Origin: Ferruginibacter sp. HRS2-29
Lineage (GTDB): Bacteria > Bacteroidota > Bacteroidia > Chitinophagales > Chitinophagaceae
Length of the DNA stretch: 64,000 bases
Reading direction: 5' to 3'
Assembly: GCF_024343615.1 (NCBI RefSeq)
Contig: NZ_RJUB01000156.1
Location: 124,001-188,000 of the forward strand
Shown in pieces: positions 8,889-17,408 of this stretch; positions within the stretch are counted from its first letter, which is position 1, and the number at the start of each line of letters is the position of its first letter. The notes under the pieces are model-generated. The model was not told where the DNA came from. It was given only the letters and a program-made list of their open reading frames with translations, and did not search any database. A program made the position numbers and the translations under genes.

Positions 8889-9331
8889 TTGTAATACTCC
8901 ACGCCCGTAAGGGCGAGCGTTTGCGCCGCCCACAGCACTGAGCGGGACTGCACCTGGCAGTTTTGATATTGATATGTCTGCGCCATCAAAATCAAATTTT
9001 GTCTAAAGCAAAACCTTTCCAGCTAAGGCCGCTCTGCAAACATTGATAGTTTGTAAAAATAGAAGGAAGAGTTGAGCTATTTTAAATAGTGAGCGATATA
9101 ACATCAAGTATCTGTGGCTTAATTGTTCTGTTATTATTAAGTTTGAAATTCAAAAGCATGTTTATTTATTATTACCCTTCGTAAGAACTATCAATGTTTG
9201 CAGAGTGGCCTCAGCCGGTGGGGTTTCGACGAAGTCGAAATTTATCCCGGATGCGTAGCATTATCCGGGATAAAACCAGCGGGTGCAGCCGCGGCGCAAA
9301 CGCTCGCCCCTACGGGCGTGGAGTATTACAA
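8889..9331. repeat. Nested inverted-repeat element (443 bp, gene-free)
   Basis: Outer arms 8889-8929 and 9291-9331 are 41 bp long and match at 40 positions as reverse complements. Inner arms 9022-9051 and 9186-9215 are 30 bp and match at 28. Between outer and inner arms weaker complementarity is visible, so the whole unit is an ancient or edited palindrome. Local hairpins also occur: TTTATCCCGGAT with its complement at 9241-9275, and TTTCGAC/GTCGAAA at 9224-9240. The central 9052-9185 is A+T-rich without an ORF. The layout suggests a miniature non-coding mobile element or a large structured RNA. Clear target-site duplications were not found. Confidence 0.75.
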
Positions 9332-9373
9332 CCTTCGGCTTAAACGAACCCGCAGGTAAATAAGGAGTCTTAT

Positions 9374-9393
9374 AAGATGACAAAAATCATCTT
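9374..9393. promoter_or_regulatory. Candidate Fnr-type operator upstream of the cbb3 locus
   Basis: AAGATGA and TCATCTT are perfect reverse complements separated by six bases (CAAAAA), giving the TGA-N6-TCA core used by Crp/Fnr proteins (compare TTGAT-N4-ATCAA). It lies about 70 bases before the ATG at 9460, a plausible activator distance, and an Fnr-type gene is immediately upstream. The stretch TGACAAAAATCATCTT recurs with a single change at 12353-12368. Confidence 0.6.
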
Positions 9394-9459
9394 TTCCCCC
9401 CGCAAACATCATAGATTCCCCCGCCGCATTCCTTCAATTTTACCATCTTAAAAAAAACT

Positions 9460-9972
9460 ATGGTAACCGAACGCCTGTATTCCCTGCAACAGTTGCAGCA
9501 ATCTCATGCACTCAAGTTTATGGACGACCTGGTGAAGGAAGTATATCCTATGCTGTTTGAGCAATTGTATACCATCCAGTCTGGATTAGTATTACTGGAT
9601 AGCAGCAACAAAGCCATCCAGGTAGCGCTCTCCGAAAAGATCGGGCTGGAGATGGATGCTATCTACAGCAAGGAAAAACTGGTGTTGTTTCCCTTTATAC
9701 GCACCCTGCATTCGCGTCAGCAAAAAAGCGATTCCTGCAAACCTTTCAAGAATGTAAAGCTGCATTATTCTTCCATGCTGGCCCTGCTGATTGAGTTGAA
9801 AGCAAGCTTGTCAACGGAAGAAGAAGAAGGAAACGATGCCCTTTCTATCAACCACGTGAAACAGTTGCTCAGGTCGTTTGAAAAACAGCTGATAATGCTG
9901 CAGGTGACAAAAGACAAATACCTGTTTGCGCATTTCAAGAGCTGCCAGGGGTGCAAAATCAATACAGCATGA
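9460..9972 (+). CDS. Unknown helical protein ahead of ccoI (possibly hemerythrin/RIC-like)
   Basis: 170 residues, no signal peptide, all-alpha by composition. Segments such as EKLVLFPFIRTL (about 71-82), NVKLHYSSMLALLIEL (about 98-113) and DKYLFAHFKSCQGCKI at the C-terminus recall the helix patterns of hemerythrin-like or RIC iron-repair proteins, but the usual set of histidine ligands is incomplete, so this is only a suggestion. The C-terminal CxxC may bind metal. It is the first gene after the Fnr-type operator, and its TGA overlaps the ATG of ccoI as ATGA, so the two are probably co-translated. That points to a role in oxidase maturation, copper handling or nitrosative-stress protection. 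Confidence 0.8.
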   Translation: MVTERLYSLQQLQQSHALKFMDDLVKEVYPMLFEQLYTIQSGLVLLDSSNKAIQVALSEKIGLEMDAIYSKEKLVLFPFIRTLHSRQQKSDSCKPFKNVKLHYSSMLALLIELKASLSTEEEEGNDALSINHVKQLLRSFEKQLIMLQVTKDKYLFAHFKSCQGCKINTA

Positions 9973-12377
9973 TTGCTACGTCAACTTCAGCGATATCCAC
10001 TGCCTGCGCACATTGTGGCGAACCCTGCAAACCTTCGGGAGACCGGCGGGTGCAATTTTGCTGCACGGGTTGCCAGGCCGTATACAGCCTGCTCAATCGC
10101 GAAGGCATGTCGGATTATTATTGCCTCAACGAAACCCCCGGGGTTACCATCAAGCCTGCACGTGCCGGTAAGTTCGATTTTTTGAATGAACCGGAAACTG
10201 CCGCAAAACTGATCAGTTTTAAAGACAATACCAGCACCCGCGTTACTTTTTACCTGCCACAGATCCATTGCAGCTCCTGTGTGTGGCTGCTCGAAAACCT
10301 GCAGAAAATAAATACCGGCATTTACAGCAGCCGTGTAAATTTTATGAGTAAGATGGTGACTGTAAATTTCAATCATCATGTGATCAACCTTTCGGAAGTA
10401 GCATCATTATTGACTTCTGTGGGCTATGAGCCGCATATCAGCCTGCAAAATGAAAAAGAGGAAGACAAAAACAATTCGGTAAAAACCTGGTGGAAGCTTG
10501 GGCTTACGGGTTTTTGTTTTGCCAATATCATGCTCATCAGTTTTCCCGAGTACCTTGGGCTGGATTACGCATCCGATCCATTGCTCACTAATTTTTTCCG
10601 GTTCATCAACCTGCTGTTGTCCATCCCCGTACTGCTGATCGGGGGGCGTGAGTTTTATGAAAATGCCTTCAACGGATTTCGGCAAAGGCAGGTAAATATC
10701 GATGCCCCCATCGCTCTTGCCATCAGCATTACGTTTTGCCGGAGTGTATGGGAAATATGCACCGGGGCCAGCGGTGGCTATCTCGACAGTATGAGCGGCA
10801 TCATCTTTTTCATGCTCATTGGCCGTACGCTGCAGCAGCGTACTTTTTCGCAACTTGAATTCAATCGAAGCTACCGCTCTTATTTTTCTGTAAATATTAC
10901 TGTACTGAAAAACGATAAGGAGAAAACAAAAAAAATCAACCTCCTGGAAAAAAACGACGTGCTGCTGTTGCGCCATCTCGAAATAGTGCCGGTTGATTGT
11001 ATCCTCAGCAAAGGCGAAGGCGTGATAGATAATAGTTTTGTTACGGGAGAATCTGCCCCGGTGAATGCGGGCGTCGGCGATATCATTTATGCAGGCGGCA
11101 AAATAGCGGGCGGAAGTATAGAAGCCATAGCCATACAACCTTTTGAACAAAGCAGCTTTACCCGCTTATGGGAAAATGGCGCTTTTGCCAAAGAAAAAGA
11201 AGACCCGGTTTCGTTTGTTACCATCATCAGCCGTTATTTTTCGTTGTTGCTTTTATTGATAGCAACAACGGTGTTTATTTATTGGCAGGTAAAAGATCCG
11301 GCCAATGCCTGGAATGCCGCCACAGCCGTGCTGATCGTAGCCTGCCCCTGTACGTTATTGTTGTCCGCGTCTTTTTCTTACGGGTTCATCATGCAGTTGC
11401 TCGCCGGCAAAGGGATATTTTTCAAGAATACTGCGGCAATAGAAAAACTGGCGGCTGTCAATAAGATCGTATTCGACAAAACAGGAACCCTCACAGAAAC
11501 GGAGGCCAGGGTGAAATACGAAGGCGTTCCATTATCTATATGGGAGCGGAATATTTTTCTTTCGCTGCTTCATCAATCCATACATCCGCTTTGCCGGGCG
11601 GTGGTACGCGCTACAGATTTTTCACCGGTAGCCCTGAAAGATTGCCGCGAAATACAAGGCAAAGGCATGCGGGTAGTGGTGGATGGAAAATTATATAAAG
11701 CAGGAAGTGCCGCATTCGTTCAGGCGCCTTCCGGCGAAAATGACAAAAGCCGCATCTTTCTTTCGGTTGATGGGGTTATCCGGGGAAGTTATGCCGTGGT
11801 AAGTTCACTGCGGGAAGGAATGGGCAGTATGTTATCTTCCATCAGCGGGTACGATCCCGGGTTGCTGAGTGGCGACAACAGATCTTCTCTAAGCCAGATG
11901 GGGCAAGTGTTTCCTTCCGGGGCATTACTGTTATTCAATCAATCGCCGCAACAAAAGCTGGATCATATTCAACACCTGCAACAGCAGGGCAACAATGTAC
12001 TGATGATCGGCGACGGGCTCAATGATGCAGGGGCGTTGAAGCAGGCAGACATTGGCATATCGCTGGTAGAAGATGTTTTTTCGTTTACCCCTGCCTGTGA
12101 TGCGGTGATGAATGCTTCGCTGCTTCAGCATTTATCAGTAGTGCTGAAAGCTGCCAAAGCCGCACGTACACTCATTAGTGCATTGTTCATCTTTTCATTG
12201 TTGTATAATGTAGCCGGCATCTGGTATTCGGCTACGGCACAAATGGCACCGATGATAGCGGCTATCCTCATGCCGGCATCTTCCATCAGCGTAGTATTAC
12301 TCTCTGCACTCGGTACCAGGTATATCGGCTGGCAGATGCGGCTTCCAAAAACTGATAAAAATCATCTTCTTACCTAA
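9969..12377 (+). CDS. ccoI: CcoI/FixI copper-translocating P-type ATPase
   Basis: 802 residues from the ATG at 9969, which overlaps the upstream stop as ATGA; an in-frame ATG at 9951 would add six residues. The N-terminus has a cysteine cluster (CAHCGEPC ... CCTGC) typical of FixI-type pumps, then an HMA-like metal-binding site CSSC (around residue 100). The membrane domain carries the CPC motif (VACPCTLLLS). The cytoplasmic parts show TGES, the phosphorylation site DKTGTLTE and the hinge GDGLNDAGALKQADIGIS. These pumps move copper needed to build the CuB centre of cbb3 oxidase. The clustered ccoS, ccoNO, ccoQ, ccoP and ccoG support this role rather than general copper efflux. Confidence 0.93.
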   Translation: MIATSTSAISTACAHCGEPCKPSGDRRVQFCCTGCQAVYSLLNREGMSDYYCLNETPGVTIKPARAGKFDFLNEPETAAKLISFKDNTSTRVTFYLPQIHCSSCVWLLENLQKINTGIYSSRVNFMSKMVTVNFNHHVINLSEVASLLTSVGYEPHISLQNEKEEDKNNSVKTWWKLGLTGFCFANIMLISFPEYLGLDYASDPLLTNFFRFINLLLSIPVLLIGGREFYENAFNGFRQRQVNIDAPIALAISITFCRSVWEICTGASGGYLDSMSGIIFFMLIGRTLQQRTFSQLEFNRSYRSYFSVNITVLKNDKEKTKKINLLEKNDVLLLRHLEIVPVDCILSKGEGVIDNSFVTGESAPVNAGVGDIIYAGGKIAGGSIEAIAIQPFEQSSFTRLWENGAFAKEKEDPVSFVTIISRYFSLLLLLIATTVFIYWQVKDPANAWNAATAVLIVACPCTLLLSASFSYGFIMQLLAGKGIFFKNTAAIEKLAAVNKIVFDKTGTLTETEARVKYEGVPLSIWERNIFLSLLHQSIHPLCRAVVRATDFSPVALKDCREIQGKGMRVVVDGKLYKAGSAAFVQAPSGENDKSRIFLSVDGVIRGSYAVVSSLREGMGSMLSSISGYDPGLLSGDNRSSLSQMGQVFPSGALLLFNQSPQQKLDHIQHLQQQGNNVLMIGDGLNDAGALKQADIGISLVEDVFSFTPACDAVMNASLLQHLSVVLKAAKAARTLISALFIFSLLYNVAGIWYSATAQMAPMIAAILMPASSISVVLLSALGTRYIGWQMRLPKTDKNHLLT
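12353..12368. promoter_or_regulatory. Second Fnr-type operator, inside the end of ccoI
   Basis: TGATAAAAATCATCTT contains the dyad TGAT-AAAA-ATCA, very near the Fnr consensus. It differs by one base from the site at 9378-9393. It lies in the last codons of ccoI, centred about 65 bases upstream of the start point predicted from the -7 box at 12410-12417, close to the class I activator distance. Position inside coding sequence is a caution. Confidence 0.55.
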
Positions 12378-12386
12378 TCCACGACA

Positions 12387-12417
12387 TTTTACAGGCAACC
12401 AGCCTGGAATACTTTTG
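12387..12417 (+). promoter_or_regulatory. Internal promoter for ccoS-ccoNOQP
   Basis: TTTT (12387-12390), 19 bases, then TACTTTTG (12410-12417), matching the Bacteroidota -33/-7 arrangement. It sits in the 61-base gap between ccoI and ccoS, with an Fnr-type dyad just upstream. The structural oxidase genes could therefore be transcribed separately from ccoI. Confidence 0.5.
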
Positions 12418-12438
12418 AACAGCCAAAATCAACTACAC

Positions 12439-12594
12439 ATGACCGTTATGATAATACTGCTTTCCGTCAGCCTCAGCGTGGGTGTCTTTTTCCTGCTGGC
12501 TTATCGCTGGAGCGTGAAGAACGGGCAGTTTGAAGATGATCAGGCACCCGCTTACCGCATTTTTTTCGACGACAAAAAACAACAACCCAAATAA
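12439..12594 (+). CDS. ccoS: CcoS, cbb3 oxidase assembly protein
   Basis: 51-residue protein starting MTVMIILLSVSLSVGVFFLLAY, a single N-terminal membrane helix, followed by RWSVKNGQFEDDQAPAYRIFFDD. The W-x2-K/R-x-G-Q-F/Y-D/E-D-x-P pattern after one helix is characteristic of CcoS, which is needed for cofactor insertion (heme b and CuB) into the catalytic subunit of cbb3 oxidase. It ends five bases before ccoNO, and a promoter-like sequence precedes it. Confidence 0.92.
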   Translation: MTVMIILLSVSLSVGVFFLLAYRWSVKNGQFEDDQAPAYRIFFDDKKQQPK

Positions 12595-12599
12595 CACTT

Positions 12600-14732
12600 A
12601 TGCAGCCAGAAAAGTTTTATTACGACAACAAGATCGTTAAGCAGTTTGGAATAGCCACCATCGTCTGGGGCATCGTAGGGATGCTGGTGGGAGTGGTGAT
12701 CGCGTTTCAGCTTGCTTATCCAGCTTTAAGTTTCGGTATCCCTTACACCACATTCGGCCGGTTGAGGCCATTGCATACCAATGCCGTCATTTTTGCCTTT
12801 GTGGGCAATGCGGTATTTGCAGGTTCTTACTACATCTTTCAACGGGTGCTCAAAACACGTATGTTCAGCGATACGCTCAGTAAGATCCATCTCTGGGGGT
12901 GGCAGCTCATCATTGTTGTAGGGGCTATTTCTCTCCTGCTGGGATATACTACCGGTAAGGAATACGCGGAGCTCGAGTGGCCGGTAGATATCATGATCAC
13001 CATCGTATGGGTGATATTCGGCATCAACATGTTTGGCACTATCCTCAAACGCCGGGAGCGGCACCTGTATGTAGCCATCTGGTTCTTTATCGGCACCTGG
13101 GTAGCGGTGGCCATGCTGCATATCGTAAATTCATTCGAGCTGCCTTTCAGTATTTTCAAAAGTTATAGCCTGTATGCAGGTGTGCAGGATGCGCTGGTGC
13201 AATGGTGGTACGGCCACAATGCCGTGGCATTTTTTCTTACAACACCTTTCCTTGGGCTCATGTATTATTTTGTTCCCAAAGCCGCAGAAAGGCCGGTGTA
13301 TTCTTACCGCTGGAGCATCATCCACTTCTGGGCGCTCATCTTCATTTACATCTGGGCCGGCCCGCATCATTTATTGTATACAGCTTTGCCGGAATGGGCG
13401 CAGGCGCTGGGCACGGTTTTCAGCGTAATGCTCATATTGCCCAGCTGGGGAGGCATGCTCAACGGATTGTTTACCATCCGTGGCGCCTGGGATAAGGTGA
13501 AAGAAGATCCTGTTCTCAAAATGTTTGTGGTAGCGCTTACCGCGTATGGAATGGCCACTTTTGAAGGGCCGATGTTATCACTTAAAAGTGTGAACGCGGT
13601 CAGTCACTACACCGACTGGACCATCGCACACGTGCATGTGGGGGCGCTCGGTTTCAACGGGTTCATGATCTTCGGTATGTTGTACTGGCTGGTACCACGC
13701 ATGTGGAATACCACGCTGTTTTCAAGAAAAATGGCCAACCAGCATTTCATCATAGGCACCATCGGTATTCTAGTGTATGCGGTACCGTTATATTGGGCAG
13801 GGTTTACGCAAAGCCTCATGTGGAAAAAGTTTACAGACAGTGGCCAGCTGCAGTACCAGTTTATTGAAACGATCACCAGCATTGTACCGATGTATATCCT
13901 GAGGGCTATAGGGGGTACTGTTTACCTGGTGGGGGCTTTGATGGCGGTTTATAACCTCGCCAAAACAATGAAAAAAGGTTCATTCGTGGCCAATGAAGCT
14001 GCTGAAGCGATCCCGTTCAAATTGCAGGCGATGCCTGCTGTAAAAATGCACTGGCATAGTGTGATCGAACGCAAACCGGTACGCATGCTCATCTTAAGCC
14101 TCGTGGCCGTGGCTATTGGCGGGGCGATTGAGCTGGTGCCCACCTTCATGATAGAAAGTAATGTTCCAAGTATTGCGGCGGTAAAACCTTACACTCCGCT
14201 CGAACTGCAGGGCCGTGATATCTACGTTCGCGAAGGCTGTTATACCTGCCACTCGCAGATGATACGCCCGTTCAGGGACGAAGAAGCCCGCTACGGCGAA
14301 TATTCCAAAGCCGGTGAGTTCGTGTACGATCACCCGTTTCAATGGGGCAGCAAACGCACCGGCCCCGATCTGCATCGCGAAGGTGGTAAATACCCCGACA
14401 GCTGGCATTTCCGCCACATGCGTGATCCACAGGAAATGAGCCCCGGTAGCCTGATGCCTACTTACAACTGGCTGATTGAAAATGATATCAATATAAAATC
14501 GACACCGGCGAAAATAAGGGCGATGCAAACACTGGGTGTTCCGTATCCCAAAGGATTCGACAAGATAGCCAACGATGATCTGCACCGTCAGGCCGATTCC
14601 ATTGTGGCCGGTCTGCAAAAAGACAAAATAAAAGTAAGCCGCGATAAAGAGATCATTGCCATCATCGCTTACCTGCAAAGACTTGGAACCGATATTAAAA
14701 AGAACCAAACCACCTCCAATGAAGTTCACTAA
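12600..14732 (+). CDS. ccoNO: Fused cbb3 oxidase subunits I and II (CcoN-CcoO)
   Basis: 710 residues. Residues 1 to about 480 are the twelve-helix heme-copper catalytic subunit CcoN; visible landmarks include WWYGHNAVAFFLTTPFLG (histidine ligand region near 200) and HYTDWTIAHVHVGALGFNG near 340. Residues ~500-710 are the membrane-anchored monoheme cytochrome CcoO with C547YTCH551 and the following SQMIRPFRDE segment, plus a distal methionine candidate (SLMPTYNWL). N and O are separate proteins in proteobacteria; the fused form is known in Bacteroidota. The enzyme reduces oxygen to water at low oxygen pressure and pumps protons across the inner membrane. Confidence 0.95.
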   Translation: MQPEKFYYDNKIVKQFGIATIVWGIVGMLVGVVIAFQLAYPALSFGIPYTTFGRLRPLHTNAVIFAFVGNAVFAGSYYIFQRVLKTRMFSDTLSKIHLWGWQLIIVVGAISLLLGYTTGKEYAELEWPVDIMITIVWVIFGINMFGTILKRRERHLYVAIWFFIGTWVAVAMLHIVNSFELPFSIFKSYSLYAGVQDALVQWWYGHNAVAFFLTTPFLGLMYYFVPKAAERPVYSYRWSIIHFWALIFIYIWAGPHHLLYTALPEWAQALGTVFSVMLILPSWGGMLNGLFTIRGAWDKVKEDPVLKMFVVALTAYGMATFEGPMLSLKSVNAVSHYTDWTIAHVHVGALGFNGFMIFGMLYWLVPRMWNTTLFSRKMANQHFIIGTIGILVYAVPLYWAGFTQSLMWKKFTDSGQLQYQFIETITSIVPMYILRAIGGTVYLVGALMAVYNLAKTMKKGSFVANEAAEAIPFKLQAMPAVKMHWHSVIERKPVRMLILSLVAVAIGGAIELVPTFMIESNVPSIAAVKPYTPLELQGRDIYVREGCYTCHSQMIRPFRDEEARYGEYSKAGEFVYDHPFQWGSKRTGPDLHREGGKYPDSWHFRHMRDPQEMSPGSLMPTYNWLIENDINIKSTPAKIRAMQTLGVPYPKGFDKIANDDLHRQADSIVAGLQKDKIKVSRDKEIIAIIAYLQRLGTDIKKNQTTSNEVH

Positions 14733-14877
14733 TTATTTAAAACAGATACAGAACGTGAGCATTTATCCGCTCATATCACTCATCCTGTTCACCACCATTT
14801 TTACCATCGTCGCCATTTATGTATTCAGCGCCGATAAGAAAAAAATGGATGATCAGGCAGGCATTCCACTTCAATAA
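14719..14877 (+). CDS. ccoQ: CcoQ-like small membrane subunit
   Basis: 52-residue product from the ATG at 14719, overlapping the end of ccoNO by 14 bases. One membrane helix (about residues 16-38, YPLISLILFTTIFTIVAIYVF) is followed by a charged tail ADKKKMDDQAGIPLQ. Position between ccoNO and ccoP and the one-helix plan fit CcoQ, which stabilises the cbb3 complex. Sequence conservation in this family is low, so the call rests on context and topology. An upstream in-frame start at 14656 is less likely because it would overlap ccoNO much further. Confidence 0.85.
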   Translation: MKFTNYLKQIQNVSIYPLISLILFTTIFTIVAIYVFSADKKKMDDQAGIPLQ

Positions 14878-14888
14878 ACCCGTTTCGT

Positions 14889-16025
14889 ATGTTGATAAAA
14901 AAGAAAAAACTCCGGATAAATTTTTCAGTTTTACTGATGCTGTGTTTACTGTCCCTGGCAAGTTCCGCACAAACGGAAGCGAAGGTTCCTTCTGCGGGAG
15001 TAAGCGGCTATGATAGTTTACGATACGCCCTCATCTGCGTAGCTATCCTGCTTCTTTTTGTGATTGGCGGATTGGCCAATGTAACAGGCATTACCGCCAG
15101 GCTATTTGTTGACAAACAAAAAAAGCAGGAAACGTCAGATGCCGGCAAACCTGTTTTGCCCTTGCTGTTGCTGGGTTTGTTGCTGCCGGCCCTTTCTATG
15201 GCACAGGATAAATCAGCGGCAGCGGCGGTGTCTACGTTCTCTCTGCCGGAGGATATATGGTTTTATTTTGTTGCGATAGGCGTAGAGCTGCTGGTAGTGT
15301 TCGCTTTGGTACGCATCATCTACACATTTACAAAGATCAAAAAAGAGGTAGTAGCGAAAGCTCCGGCGAAACTGACAGTATTTCAAAAGATCATAAAACC
15401 CCAGGCGGCGGAAGAAGAAGCCCGCCTCGATCTCAATCACGACTACGATGGCATCCGTGAGCTGGATAATAATATTCCCGGCTGGTGGAAAGTTGCCTTC
15501 TTTGCCACATTCATGTTCGCGATAGTGTATATGTACAGGCTTTATGGCTCCGAAACAATGCCTAACCAGTTGCAGGAACTGGCGATGTCCAATGAAGCCG
15601 CCGATCTGCGAAAGCTTGAATACCTGAAAGAGGCTGCCAACAATATTGATGAAAACAATGTGAAGATGCTGGGTGTGGATGATATTGCGGCAGGCCGCGA
15701 ATTATTTACAAAAAACTGCGTGGCATGCCATGGCGACCGTGCCCAGGGAGGTGTTGGCCCCAATCTTACAGATGATCACTGGCTGCACAAAGGGAGCATA
15801 CATGATATTTTTTATTCCATAAAGTATGGATGGCAGGAAAAAGGGATGAAAAGCTGGAAAGAAGATTTCTCCCCACAACAGATAGCACAGCTGGCCAGTT
15901 TTATAAAAACAGTGGCCAACACCAATGTAGAAGGCGGGAAAGAAGCACAGGGAGAATTATATGTAGATGTGGCAGCCGTTGCAGCGGCAGATTCGAGTGG
16001 CAGTATTAAAACGAAAAACAACTAA
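14889..16025 (+). CDS. ccoP: CcoP, cbb3 oxidase cytochrome c subunit (monoheme)
   Basis: 378 residues. An N-terminal signal-like helix (about 10-27) and two further hydrophobic segments (about 41-65, 90-107) precede the usual CcoP core: a membrane helix near 120-145, a cytoplasmic charged stretch, the conserved LDNNIPGWWK segment with the second helix near 205-225, and one cytochrome c domain with C277VAC280H281 and GVGPNLTDDHWLH. Classical CcoP is a diheme protein; only one CxxCH is present here. The extra N-terminal hydrophobic part makes this protein longer than the classical form. It passes electrons to CcoNO. The stop is two bases before ccoG. Confidence 0.9.
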   Translation: MLIKKKKLRINFSVLLMLCLLSLASSAQTEAKVPSAGVSGYDSLRYALICVAILLLFVIGGLANVTGITARLFVDKQKKQETSDAGKPVLPLLLLGLLLPALSMAQDKSAAAAVSTFSLPEDIWFYFVAIGVELLVVFALVRIIYTFTKIKKEVVAKAPAKLTVFQKIIKPQAAEEEARLDLNHDYDGIRELDNNIPGWWKVAFFATFMFAIVYMYRLYGSETMPNQLQELAMSNEAADLRKLEYLKEAANNIDENNVKMLGVDDIAAGRELFTKNCVACHGDRAQGGVGPNLTDDHWLHKGSIHDIFYSIKYGWQEKGMKSWKEDFSPQQIAQLASFIKTVANTNVEGGKEAQGELYVDVAAVAAADSSGSIKTKNN

Positions 16026-16026
16026 A

Positions 16027-17406
16027 ATGAATGATCAGCCGGGCTTTGGAGACAGGGTGACTACAGTGGATAAGAAGGGTAAGCGGAAATGGATCTACGC
16101 ACTTCAACCCAAAGGAAAGTTTTACAACATCCGCAGTTGGGTGAGTGTAGGATACCTGGTACTTTTTTTTACGATACCCTTTATCCGGATCAATGGTTCG
16201 CCATTTTTTCTTTTTAACATCGTGGAAGCCCGGTTCATCTTTTTCGGCAAGATCTTTTTACCGCAGGATTTCATGCTGATGGGCATAGGGATGCTCACGT
16301 TCCTGCTGTTCATTATTGTGTTTACATTGGTTTTCGGGAGAGTGTTTTGCGGTTGGGCCTGCCCTCAGACGATCTTCCTGGAAATGGTTTTCCGAAGGAT
16401 CGAATTCTGGATAGAGGGTAATGCCAACAAACAACAGCTGGCGGATAAAAAAAACTGGCCTGCTGAATTATATGTAAGGAAAATAGTAAAACATATTATT
16501 TTCTTCGCCCTCTCCTTTTTGATCGCCAATACTTTCCTGGCATACATTATCGGCACGCAGGAATTATTTGCCATTATACACGAGCCGGTGGCAGAACACC
16601 TCGGCGGCTTCATTGCGTTGCTGATATTCACGATCGTGTTTTATGCAGTATATGCTTTTGTGAGGGAAATAGTGTGCACGGTGATCTGTCCGTACGGCAG
16701 GCTGCAAAGCGTTTTGCTCGACAAACAATCGATCGTGGTTTCATACGATCATTTGCGTGGCGAACCACGAAGTAAAAAGCATACGGATACTACCAAAGGG
16801 GATTGTATCGATTGCGGATTGTGCGTGCAGGTTTGCCCCACAGGGATCGACATCCGCAACGGAACGCAGATGGAATGCATCAATTGTACAGCTTGCATCG
16901 ATGCGTGCAATCTTATGATGGCAGCCGTAAACCGCCCGCCAGACCTGGTGAAATATGCCAGTGAAAAGAATATTACCGAACGAAAAAAATCGATCATCAC
17001 CTACCGCGTAAAAATGTATTCGGCGGTGCTCGTTCTTCTGATAGGCATACTTACGCTGTTGCTGGTGACCCGCCCCTTGTTTGATGCCACGGTGCTACGC
17101 GTACCCGGACAAACACTGCAGGAAAATAAAGATGGCACGATCAGCAACCTGTACCGCATCAAGATTGTAAATAAGAATTACCTGGCCAGGCCGTACCACC
17201 TGGTGCTGAATAACGAAGATGCGAAAATCACTTTCCTGGGTAAACAACTCGACTCATTGAAACCGGTTACAGAGATGGAGGAAGTTTTTTTTATTACTGT
17301 TCCGAAAGAAAAGATCAGGAAAAGAAAAGATTTTTATGAGCTCAGGGTCATGTCGGGAGATGATATCATTCAAACAAAAAAAATTGCCTTTATCGGCGAA
17401 TACTAA
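16027..17406 (+). CDS. ccoG: CcoG/FixG iron-sulfur and copper-handling protein
   Basis: 459 residues from the ATG at 16027, one base after the ccoP stop. Membrane helices (about 35-55, 75-105, 150-175, 195-215) carry CGWACPQ and CPYGRLQ motifs. A 2[4Fe-4S] ferredoxin domain follows (CIDCGLCVQVCPTGIDI and CINCTACIDACN), then one more helix near 330 and a periplasmic C-terminal Ig-like FixG domain. CcoG is linked to copper(II) reduction or cofactor supply during cbb3 assembly. The CcoI and FixH neighbours agree. An upstream in-frame ATG at 15967 lies inside ccoP and is unlikely. Confidence 0.94.
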   Translation: MNDQPGFGDRVTTVDKKGKRKWIYALQPKGKFYNIRSWVSVGYLVLFFTIPFIRINGSPFFLFNIVEARFIFFGKIFLPQDFMLMGIGMLTFLLFIIVFTLVFGRVFCGWACPQTIFLEMVFRRIEFWIEGNANKQQLADKKNWPAELYVRKIVKHIIFFALSFLIANTFLAYIIGTQELFAIIHEPVAEHLGGFIALLIFTIVFYAVYAFVREIVCTVICPYGRLQSVLLDKQSIVVSYDHLRGEPRSKKHTDTTKGDCIDCGLCVQVCPTGIDIRNGTQMECINCTACIDACNLMMAAVNRPPDLVKYASEKNITERKKSIITYRVKMYSAVLVLLIGILTLLLVTRPLFDATVLRVPGQTLQENKDGTISNLYRIKIVNKNYLARPYHLVLNNEDAKITFLGKQLDSLKPVTEMEEVFFITVPKEKIRKRKDFYELRVMSGDDIIQTKKIAFIGEY

Positions 17407-17408
17407 CC

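Noticed and set aside
8889-9331. Insertion sequence
   Set aside because: Terminal inverted repeats are present but there is no transposase frame and no evident target duplication, so it is listed only as a repeat element.
10407-11150. 247-codon minus-strand frame
   Set aside because: Antisense to ccoI; no domain and no start context.
14094-14729. 211-codon minus-strand frame
   Set aside because: Antisense to the CcoO half of ccoNO, which contains the heme motif.
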